Source: Pseudoalteromonas sp. XMcav2-N (lineage in GTDB: Bacteria > Pseudomonadota > Gammaproteobacteria > Enterobacterales > Alteromonadaceae). From it: a stretch of 64,000 nucleotides of DNA. The DNA lies in the NCBI RefSeq assembly GCF_024124545.1, contig NZ_JAMXSF010000020.1:53676-117675 (forward strand), read 5' to 3'. Both the position numbers and the translations under genes were made by a program. This document shows, one piece after another, positions 1-7,756 of the stretch. How positions within the stretch are numbered: position 1 is the stretch's first letter; every line of letters begins with the position of its first letter. The notes below the pieces were generated by a model. The model did no database searches and was not told the DNA's origin. It worked only from the letters and a program-made list of their open reading frames with translations.

Positions 1-2
1 AC

Positions 3-44
3 GACACATCAGACCTGTGGGCAGAGTTCTGGGATCAGTACTAA
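3..44 (+). CDS. C-terminal tail of an upstream gene, cut by window start
   Basis: A reading frame open at the left edge ends in TAA at 42-44 and encodes a tail ending ..DLWAEFWDQY. It stops 30 bases before the next NRPS gene, which suggests an upstream member of the same operon. A second frame is also open from the edge and ends at 76-78, overlapping the next ATG, so the choice is not certain. The residues in the chosen frame look more protein-like. No family can be named from 13 residues. Confidence 0.4.
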   Translation, partial: DTSDLWAEFWDQY

Positions 45-74
45 AACGGGCAACGCCACAGAAGGAATATTGAA

Positions 75-3000
75 ATGAACGATTTAACAACCAAACAACA
101 TACACTGAATGCGTTTAAATCACGTGTTATCTCACAACTGGGCTGCCACGAGCTGGTCCATGAACAATTGCAAATTGCGAACGACAGTGTACTGAATCCC
201 GACACCCTGAAATACCACATTGGAGGCTTGTTTCATCTGCGAGGAGATCTTTGCGCACAGGACCTGGTCAAACAGGTTACTTTAGTATTTAACCACCTGT
301 GCGGCGAAAGCGAGCTGGATCTGGATATGACACAGACACTTGCCGATCAGGCACAGGCCCGGGCATTTTCTGAGCAATTTAAACAACGTCCGTTTGAACT
401 GGCACACGGTGCACTGGTGCGTATTGCATTAAGACCCGCGGCACAGGGGGGCTATTTTTTGGTGTTAGTTGTCCACCATATTTTACTCGACGGGCTCAGC
501 CTTTACCGGCTGTTTTGCAAGGCGCTGGCGATGCTATCGATGTCGGTTGAGAAGATCACCACCGAACTGGCTCAGATGCGTTATCACAATACGCACAAGT
601 ACTCGGCCCACCATCTGGCATTCTGGCAGACATACCTGCAAGACTTACCCGATTTTATGTTTGACTATATTCCGCCAACACAGGCAGGCACACAGACACT
701 AAGCGCACACTTTTCGGTGCCCAATACTCAGATACATGCGCTGCAAAGTCTCTGTCAGCAACACAATGTGGGTTTTCATGTTTACATTGCCCATCTGCTG
801 GGTGAATTCTATCAGCATCATTTTAAGCAGTCCGTGGTGGTTGGGTATGCGCTCAATAATCAGCGCAGAGACCAGCACAGCTATGGCATGTCATCTAAAG
901 TGCTACCACAGATAGTGTCGCCAGCCGGGCAAACCTTTATCGATTCTGTCAAGTCGCTACAATCCGACTTTAATCAGCTGTTTCGAAAAAGCCAGGTACC
1001 GATTGGTGAAATCAATCAATGTGCTGCGGTGTCGGCCAGTGCCCGCAATTTGGTGTTTGATGTCATGATAAACTACCTCAACCCCGGCGCTTTGCTGGAT
1101 GATATAGACGGGGTCGAGCTTACCAGTGAAATGCTGGTGCAATCCGATCACTCTCATCCGGTGTCTGTTAACTTAGTATATAACGAGCACAGTGGCATGG
1201 AGGTCATGCTCAGTGCCAATCCGGCTTACGTGACACCAGCACATCTGCAGCAACTGAGCGCACTACTGGAAAAAGCGCTGCGTCAGGGCGCACAACAGAC
1301 ACTGCAGTTTAGTCAGCCCCATGAAATCCCAGCGCTGAATGAATGGCAATTTACACGTGGCAAACGTCACCCGTTGAGCGCTTCTGACCTGCCAGGTCGG
1401 GTGATCCGCTGTACTGCAAACAATACTCCCGAGGCCGTTGCGATCCGCGACCACCATGGAAAACAGTATAGTTATCAACGGCTTAATTCACACCAACAAA
1501 AGATTGCCCATTGGTTGCTTGCCAATACCTTGGCGCAGCAAAACATCGCGGTGGTTATGGAGCATACTGCCGATATGGTTGCAACCATGCTGGCCTGCCT
1601 GAACACGGGCCGGGTGATAGTGCCGGTTAACGTCGATGCTGAGGTCAGCTATGTCGAAGACATACTTACCCGTGCCAAAGCAGCGTGTGCAATTGTGGAC
1701 AACCCACACTGGGCCAGCGCACTTAGCCAGTTTAACGTTGCCACCATAGAGTCTGTCTTTGAGCCGCAAAACAGCGCAGGTGCTCAGTTACATAACCACG
1801 CTGTGTGTCTGGATTCACTTGCTTATCTGGTCTTTAGCTCCGGTACCACCGGTGTGCCCAAAGGTATTATGCTGGCACAGCGCACACTGGCAAATCTGTG
1901 CCTGCATCACCGTCTTGATCCCAACTTGTCTGCTCCGGCACACGTGCTGAACACCACAGCTCTCGGTTTTGATGTGGCCATCCAGACCATACTCACTACA
2001 CTGTGCTGTGGAGGCACTTTACATCTCACCACCTCAAATGTGCGCAAAGAAGCGGCCAATATTCTCGATAATGTCGTCAATAACCAGATCTCCAGACTGA
2101 TAGTCACCCCCAGTTTGCTGCATATACTGGCCGCTCAGGCGAGCTTTATTGAGAACCCATTTAAGACGCTGAACCAGATCATTGTGTCTGGCGAACAAAT
2201 GGTGATGAGCGAGCAGGTACGTACCTTCTTACAGAACTCAGGCGCCACTTTAATCAATCAATACGGGCCCGCCGAAACCCATGTGGTTACTCAGCACAGC
2301 CTCCATGATTTGGCCTCGCTGGCCAACGGCGATGCGGTACCCATAGGTCGGCCTATATGCAATGTCAGGCTGGCGATGCGTCAAAGTAGTCACCTGAACA
2401 GCGACAACCAGGGAGTGTTATATATTGGCGGCCCCAGCGTAGCGCTTGAATATATTCAGGCTCCTCAGCTCAGCGCCGAGCGATTTGTCCACTTGCCCGC
2501 ACCTGCACACGCATCGCTGTTTTTTAATAGCCGGGACCGTGTTATCAGATTGCCAGAAGACAGATTATTGTTCAGCGGCAGGGAGGATGACTCGGTTAAG
2601 GTGCGTGGCCGTTTTGTAAACCTTAAAACGGTGGAAAAACGACTCATGGCCATCGCTGGTGTCGCCGATGCCTGCGCGACCACATACCGTAGCCATGGTG
2701 TGATGAGGCTGATTGCCTTTGTGACCTCCACCGCTAAGGAGCACGACCTGTCATCTTTGAATATTCGTCAAAAACTCCTTAATAGCGCACCAAACTGGCT
2801 GGTGCCAGACACCTTAGTGCCCACTGGCACTTTCCCAAGAACCGCTAATGGCAAGGTCGATACCAGGCGTTTGCTGGCCGAGTTTGAAAACAAACAACAC
2901 GCTCTAACTTCGACTAACACTGAGCAGTCCAGCCAGAAAAGCCTCATTGAGCAACAAGTGCTGGCCGTACTGGCACAAAAATGCAGTGTTCATCCACCCA

Positions 3001-4499
3001 CCCTTGAGGAAGACTTACGCACCTGTGGCATGGATTCACTCAGTATCATCATCTATCTGACCCATTTGTCGGAGACCTTTGGACTGCAACTTAATACCGA
3101 TGACTTTATCGCGAATCCAAGTGTGGCAACTATCTCTGCCTATATTCAAACGGCTCAGACCACCTCGCCAATCTCTGTTGCACCAGGTCAAAAGGTGAAA
3201 AAGTTAGGCAAAGATCATGCCCCGGCGACCTTCACTCAGACGAACATTTTTCGTCAGTGGCAGCAGGGCAACCTGTACAATATGTTTCAGTGTTTTGCGG
3301 TTCAGGGCACAGTATGCCCAGCGCGAATGCACCTAGCCTTTGCGCAGCTGGTTAACAGCACCCAACTGTTTAATAGCCGCTTTGAAATGCGTGGCGATAC
3401 CCTGTGGTGTTGCAACAATGGCGCTGACGTATTAAATCCTTTCGAGCACATCGACCTGAGTCACCTCAGCTCACAAGCGGCTCAGGATGCACTCGAGCTG
3501 CACTGTAGTGAACAAAAAAGCCATCGCTTTGCACTGGAGCAGGGCGAATTGATCCATGTAAAACTACTTACTTTGCCACACAATCAGCAATATCTGTTGC
3601 TGAATATACATCACATCATTACCGATGCGGTCTCAAACATTAATATTATCAGTGCACTAAAGCGATACTATGATCAACAATCAGAGCAGACACCACACAC
3701 GCAATCGGTAGACTTCTTTGACTATGCCTGGGAAGAGCAACGTTTCTTCGGTGCCGCTGAAGGTAAGCAGATTGTCAGCGACTACCAAAAAGCGCTGACC
3801 CAGTATTCACCCTACCCTAAATTCAGGCATTTGAATGGTGCACTCTGGACACCGTCGCTGTATCGGACTCAGTCTTGTACCCTGGTGGATTTCTTCAGCC
3901 AGTCTGCTGCACATACGGGCGTAAGTCAGATCCAATCCCTGGTAGGCGCAATATGTCAGGTCTTTTCAGGCTATCTGATGACACCCGAGATCCTCATGGC
4001 GGTCACCTTTACCGGACGGACTTCAAGAGAAACACGCGATATGATAGGCCCGCTTTACAAAGTGGCCCCGTTGTTGGTCAAACCCGATGAGACACACGAC
4101 TTTAAAGCGTCCGTCGCCTCGGGGGTGGCCAAAATCTATAATGAATGTGTGCCTGAGTTCACTCAGGTTATTGCACAGCCGTCGCTGCGCGAATATTTGC
4201 CCTACTTTAAGCTCAATTACATTACCAACAGTAATCAGCTCCTGGCGCTCGACTTTGATGGCTTTACACTACAACCCGAAGATCATGGCGATCAGGAAGA
4301 TGTGATCAAAAACATGGGCGTTTCACGGCGGGTGCCGCTTAATATTGTCGCGGTGCAGTCAGGTGATGATCTTGTTATGAACTGGCACTACGTGGAAGGT
4401 GCTTTGTCCGACACTATGATATCAAGCATGATAACCGGCTTTTCAGAGTTACTAATTATCACTGAGCAGAAGGCGCCACTGAAATGCTATGGGGAATAG
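75..4499 (+). CDS. Non-ribosomal peptide synthetase, C-A-T-C
   Basis: A 1474-residue NRPS with four domains. The condensation domain spans about 20-430, with HHILLDG near 134. The adenylation domain spans about 440-955, with core motif SSGTTGVPKG near 585 and a C-terminal NGKVD lysine motif. A carrier domain has GMDSLS near 983. A second condensation-like domain spans about 1045-1470, with HHIITDA near 1178. The adenylation pocket reads by eye D-V-Q-I-I-S-Q-V-V, which I cannot assign. An AAGGA ribosome site at 62-66 supports the ATG at 75. There is no thioesterase or reductase domain. The gene ends with a condensation domain, as in systems where such a domain releases or cyclises the product, or where an acceptor is bound by another protein. 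It appears to be the last gene of a locus that continues off the left edge, and a terminator region follows. NRPS assignment is sure; substrate and product are unknown. Confidence 0.95.
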   Translation: MNDLTTKQHTLNAFKSRVISQLGCHELVHEQLQIANDSVLNPDTLKYHIGGLFHLRGDLCAQDLVKQVTLVFNHLCGESELDLDMTQTLADQAQARAFSEQFKQRPFELAHGALVRIALRPAAQGGYFLVLVVHHILLDGLSLYRLFCKALAMLSMSVEKITTELAQMRYHNTHKYSAHHLAFWQTYLQDLPDFMFDYIPPTQAGTQTLSAHFSVPNTQIHALQSLCQQHNVGFHVYIAHLLGEFYQHHFKQSVVVGYALNNQRRDQHSYGMSSKVLPQIVSPAGQTFIDSVKSLQSDFNQLFRKSQVPIGEINQCAAVSASARNLVFDVMINYLNPGALLDDIDGVELTSEMLVQSDHSHPVSVNLVYNEHSGMEVMLSANPAYVTPAHLQQLSALLEKALRQGAQQTLQFSQPHEIPALNEWQFTRGKRHPLSASDLPGRVIRCTANNTPEAVAIRDHHGKQYSYQRLNSHQQKIAHWLLANTLAQQNIAVVMEHTADMVATMLACLNTGRVIVPVNVDAEVSYVEDILTRAKAACAIVDNPHWASALSQFNVATIESVFEPQNSAGAQLHNHAVCLDSLAYLVFSSGTTGVPKGIMLAQRTLANLCLHHRLDPNLSAPAHVLNTTALGFDVAIQTILTTLCCGGTLHLTTSNVRKEAANILDNVVNNQISRLIVTPSLLHILAAQASFIENPFKTLNQIIVSGEQMVMSEQVRTFLQNSGATLINQYGPAETHVVTQHSLHDLASLANGDAVPIGRPICNVRLAMRQSSHLNSDNQGVLYIGGPSVALEYIQAPQLSAERFVHLPAPAHASLFFNSRDRVIRLPEDRLLFSGREDDSVKVRGRFVNLKTVEKRLMAIAGVADACATTYRSHGVMRLIAFVTSTAKEHDLSSLNIRQKLLNSAPNWLVPDTLVPTGTFPRTANGKVDTRRLLAEFENKQHALTSTNTEQSSQKSLIEQQVLAVLAQKCSVHPPTLEEDLRTCGMDSLSIIIYLTHLSETFGLQLNTDDFIANPSVATISAYIQTAQTTSPISVAPGQKVKKLGKDHAPATFTQTNIFRQWQQGNLYNMFQCFAVQGTVCPARMHLAFAQLVNSTQLFNSRFEMRGDTLWCCNNGADVLNPFEHIDLSHLSSQAAQDALELHCSEQKSHRFALEQGELIHVKLLTLPHNQQYLLLNIHHIITDAVSNINIISALKRYYDQQSEQTPHTQSVDFFDYAWEEQRFFGAAEGKQIVSDYQKALTQYSPYPKFRHLNGALWTPSLYRTQSCTLVDFFSQSAAHTGVSQIQSLVGAICQVFSGYLMTPEILMAVTFTGRTSRETRDMIGPLYKVAPLLVKPDETHDFKASVASGVAKIYNECVPEFTQVIAQPSLREYLPYFKLNYITNSNQLLALDFDGFTLQPEDHGDQEDVIKNMGVSRRVPLNIVAVQSGDDLVMNWHYVEGALSDTMISSMITGFSELLIITEQKAPLKCYGE

Positions 4500-4599
4500 C
4501 CAAGATAGCCTGACCCACTCCGCAACCTAGCCTCTATAACTCCCATCATTAATCAGCCCGGCTTTCACGCCGGGCGCACTGCTCATCAAAATTGAACTG

Positions 4600-4636
4600 T
4601 TGCAGGCGTGGTCATTCAAGCTGACCACGCCTGCAA
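4600..4636. terminator. Bidirectional terminator-like 15-bp inverted repeat
   Basis: A perfect 15-bp inverted repeat (arms 4600-4614 and 4622-4636, 7-base loop) sits between the convergent NRPS and MFS genes, ending two bases before the MFS stop codon. A smaller GC-rich hairpin (GCCCGGC arms, 4556-4575) lies just before it. Neither has a strong T-run, so the termination role is inferred from position and stem strength. Confidence 0.6.
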
Positions 4637-4637
4637 C

Positions 4638-5867
4638 TTAAACCTCATGTACCACTCTGGTTGTTTCTTTCAACTGAACCTCGGCAATCTTATAAAAGGC
4701 CAGAGCCGCAAACGACGTCAGTGTGGTCAGCACAAACAGCATCACGCCGCTCGACAAATCCAGCACCAATCCACCTAAAATGGGCGCAAATGCATAGCCC
4801 AGAGAACACAGGCCTGCCGCACCAAAATAGCTGGCTTTTAGGTTATCGGGTGCCAATCTGTCTATATACACATTGATATTGCTGAACATAATCGCTTCAC
4901 TCAGGCTAAGCACTATCATTGCAGCTATCCACCCCCAGGTATTGTGGACATCATTAAAGGCCATCATAACTTGTGACACCACCAATATGGCGCCCCCCAG
5001 ATATAGGCGATGCTCCAGACGCCAGTTTCTCATGATATGCAGCAGCGGAAACTGGCAAACAATAATGACGCACGAATTGGTAATGATCACAGCAGAGATC
5101 AACCAGGCAAGTTCAGGGACTGCTGCTCGGGTAAGATACTGCACCAGGCTGGTATCACATTGCGCATACACAAAGTACACTAAGGTTGTAGCCACCAGCA
5201 CCACCAGAAAAGCCCGATCTTTATTGAGTATTTTCAGCCAGTTTGAAAAGTTAGGTACTGATTGGGGTGTCACCGAAGAGACTGGCTTTGAGGGCCTGAA
5301 ATACAGCAGTGCCACCAACAAGCCCAGATATGATATCGCGGTATAAATAAAGCTAAACTGCTCTCCATTGAGGCCTGCCCATAAGCCATAAAGCGGTCCC
5401 AACGCCGCGCCTACATTAACCAGAAAATACAGTAAATGTAGCGCCAGCTCCCGATCTTTAGGATTTGCCAGCTCTTCGGTTAACAAAGCTTTGCTGGGTG
5501 CTTCCCACAAGGTGCGAGGCAGACAAGCCAGAAACACCGCCACAGAGAATAACCACAATGAATTGGCCAGCGCCAGCATTGCAAAGGAAATCACCCCAAC
5601 AACCACAGCAATATAAAGCATCTTGGTACGGCCAAAGCGATCAGCCAGATTGCCCGTGTAAAACCCTAAGAAGACCGCCAAAGTCGCTGAGCCAGTCAGC
5701 AACAACCCAACTTCAGTGGCACTCAATCCATAGCTTTCGTACAACATCACTGCCAGAAACGGCCACACCATATAATAACTGGCCCGCACAAAGAAATTGC
5801 CGATCAGCATCACCCAGACCAGTGGCGTGAATCGTGATAGCTGAGTTGGTAAACTACTTATATCCAT
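4638..5867 (-). CDS. MFS transporter, probable drug or metabolite exporter
   Basis: A 409-residue, very hydrophobic protein with about 12 predicted membrane segments. The MFS motif A lies in the loop after the second segment (GNLADRFGRTKML, near residue 72), as in MdtH-type drug:proton antiporters of the inner membrane. Length is normal for the family. The minus-strand leader has an AGGGA ribosome site before the ATG. Its promoter carries a SoxR/MerR-type dyad, which links it to efflux of redox-active or toxic compounds. It lies convergent with an NRPS gene, so export of that peptide or self-protection is plausible but unproven. Substrate unknown. Confidence 0.88.
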   Translation of the reverse strand: MDISSLPTQLSRFTPLVWVMLIGNFFVRASYYMVWPFLAVMLYESYGLSATEVGLLLTGSATLAVFLGFYTGNLADRFGRTKMLYIAVVVGVISFAMLALANSLWLFSVAVFLACLPRTLWEAPSKALLTEELANPKDRELALHLLYFLVNVGAALGPLYGLWAGLNGEQFSFIYTAISYLGLLVALLYFRPSKPVSSVTPQSVPNFSNWLKILNKDRAFLVVLVATTLVYFVYAQCDTSLVQYLTRAAVPELAWLISAVIITNSCVIIVCQFPLLHIMRNWRLEHRLYLGGAILVVSQVMMAFNDVHNTWGWIAAMIVLSLSEAIMFSNINVYIDRLAPDNLKASYFGAAGLCSLGYAFAPILGGLVLDLSSGVMLFVLTTLTSFAALAFYKIAEVQLKETTRVVHEV

Positions 5868-5901
5868 ACTTTTCCCTATTATCGTTCTTTTTGTGGTGGC
5901 C

Positions 5902-5932
5902 AGACTAATTCCTCAAGTTAAGTTCAGGTCAA
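5902..5932 (-). promoter_or_regulatory. MerR/SoxR-type promoter of the MFS gene
   Basis: On the minus strand a -35 box TTGACC (5927-5932) and a -10 box TAGTCT (5902-5907) are separated by 19 bp. The spacer carries the dyad CCTCAAGTTAAGTTCAGG (5911-5928, plus-strand reading), which differs at two positions from the SoxR-box palindrome CCTCAAGTTAACTTGAGG. Long 19-20-bp spacers are the hallmark of promoters activated by MerR-family regulators through DNA distortion. The same arrangement precedes the gene group at 12057-12565. No MerR-family gene lies in this window. Confidence 0.72.
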
Positions 5933-6026
5933 GCTTAACCTTGTCTTTTTTACACCTGACTTCATCATATCATCGCGCAACATTGTGCAAATAATAATAA
6001 ATTTACACAGCAACACAGCCATACAC

Positions 6027-6051
6027 AAAAAATGCGGCCATCAAAGCCGCA
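6027..6051 (-). terminator. Rho-independent terminator of the S41 peptidase gene
   Basis: A 6-bp perfect stem (TGCGGC 6033-6038 and GCCGCA 6046-6051) with a 7-base loop is followed, on the minus strand, by six T residues (6032-6027). It lies 34 bases beyond the stop codon of the S41 gene. Confidence 0.75.
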
Positions 6052-6084
6052 CTAGTTGGGAGTCGTCCTGTATAAGCATTCGCT

Positions 6085-7524
6085 TTACAGGGAGTAAGCT
6101 GCACTCAGTGCTTTGGCAATAAACTCTGCTTTGCCCACACCTTCCCGGCTGATGACAATGTCTGGCTGTACCGGCGTCATTTGTTGCTTGCCAGACGGAC
6201 GGTCCAGAATAAAGCGAGGTGTAACGGCGCGGATACCTGTGTGTTTGAGCGTCAGAAATTGGATCCCCCCACTTTGCGAGCTGCGACCGCCAGTCGGGGT
6301 GCCCACCAGTGTTGCAAACCCATAGTCCTGAATGGTGTTGGCAAACAACACTGAAGATGAGTAAGTCAGGGGACCAGTCAGCACACTGACTTTACCTTTA
6401 AACAGCAAACCGGGATCTGTGTCGGGCTCAGTCATTTTTGTCAACTCTCCCGATAACACTGAGCCAATTACCTCGCCCGGGTCGCGGTATTTTTCCAATA
6501 TCCGAACCTGGTAAGTCGAGCCATGGCGATAAGGTGTCGTGGCAATATACTTCAGAATCCCCTGTTTCCAGTAAACATCATCTCCGCCAGTATTGTCAGA
6601 AATATCAATCATCAGGTGCTTAGTCTGCGCTTTGTTCAGTCGTTCGAATGTTTCTGCCATAAACTGAAAATATGCATCTGGTTCATTCCAGCCAAACTGC
6701 TTAATGGTCAACAGAGCCTGCTGATTGTCGAGTAGTTTGAGGTTAAAATTATCGTCAAAGGTGCGTTGTTTAATGCTTACTGGTGCCTTGTTTAGCGCTG
6801 CAACATGCACAGATTCAGCAGGTTCACCCGAGTGAAACTTTAGCGTAAATGTGCTTTTTGCGCCGTACATTAAGCGATATGTCATGGCAAAGCGACGAGC
6901 CAGTAATGCGCTGCGAAAAGCAACATTGTCGCCCTCAATGCGCTGCAGCAAAGTCGCAACCACCTCAGTTACAGGTACACCATTGATCTCTTTAATGTAT
7001 TTGCCATCATGAGCAGACGGCGCCCCACCCAATTCACTCACCACTTTGAGTCCCTGAACACTCAGGGCAACTTCAAAAGGAAACAATTTAGCGCCCTGTG
7101 CTACCCATTGTCGCCACTGCGTATTGGTACCGTCACCAATGCTCAGGTGCCCGTCCGCCATAATGCTGTTGAGGCTGGCAAACTCACGCCATACCTGCTC
7201 ACCAGTCATAGATTTATCCAACCTGTAACGCAATGTATCGATTCGCTCATAAAATTCGTCAATATCTTTGATACTGTGTGTCAGATCCGGGTGCGTGGTA
7301 TGTACCCAGTGAACCCACTGATTGATGTCGGCCTGAATTGCCTCTGCACTGTACACAGCAGAGAAATGACCGAGTGTTTCATCAGCCTTTGCAGCCTGTG
7401 TTCCACAAAGCACCATGAGGGCACCGGCCAGTGACGTTCCAAGCAAGCGTTTCAGCGAGCCGCTCAATGTTTCGCTCTTAGGTTTAACTACCTGAGTCGA
7501 GAAGTAAGAAGTATTAAAGTTCAT
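6085..7524 (-). CDS. Exported S41-family peptidase-like protein
   Basis: A 479-residue protein. The N-terminus has a long basic region, then a hydrophobic stretch (about 29-45) ending GTQAAKADE, so Sec export to the periplasm or outside is likely. The C-terminal half shows the S41 (tail-specific/tricorn-core) fold: IKQFGW, MIDISDNTGGDDVYW near 310-325, and the presumed nucleophile region TYSSSVLFANTIQDYG near 387, followed by GTPTGGRSSQSGG. S41 proteases use a Ser/Lys-type centre; I can see the serine region but did not place the other catalytic residues with certainty. It is a single-gene unit with its own terminator, divergent from the GlyGly-CTERM gene. Substrate unknown. Confidence 0.85.
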   Translation of the reverse strand: MNFNTSYFSTQVVKPKSETLSGSLKRLLGTSLAGALMVLCGTQAAKADETLGHFSAVYSAEAIQADINQWVHWVHTTHPDLTHSIKDIDEFYERIDTLRYRLDKSMTGEQVWREFASLNSIMADGHLSIGDGTNTQWRQWVAQGAKLFPFEVALSVQGLKVVSELGGAPSAHDGKYIKEINGVPVTEVVATLLQRIEGDNVAFRSALLARRFAMTYRLMYGAKSTFTLKFHSGEPAESVHVAALNKAPVSIKQRTFDDNFNLKLLDNQQALLTIKQFGWNEPDAYFQFMAETFERLNKAQTKHLMIDISDNTGGDDVYWKQGILKYIATTPYRHGSTYQVRILEKYRDPGEVIGSVLSGELTKMTEPDTDPGLLFKGKVSVLTGPLTYSSSVLFANTIQDYGFATLVGTPTGGRSSQSGGIQFLTLKHTGIRAVTPRFILDRPSGKQQMTPVQPDIVISREGVGKAEFIAKALSAAYSL

Positions 7525-7756
7525 GTCTGTATCCTTTGCGCTATGGTTTTTGTTTTGCGGTCACTCATATTCACTTCCATATACAGAGCAGTTTACATGC
7601 CAAAAATAAACAAATAAAAATCAACATCATAGAAAAATACCGCGTTCAAGCGGTCGGACAACGGACAGTCCGCGGACAGTGCACTCTGTACCTATTTTGT
7701 TGAGTGCTTTTTCGTCATCCTGTAGAATGTCGTCGGATTTTTCATGGAGAATTTGA

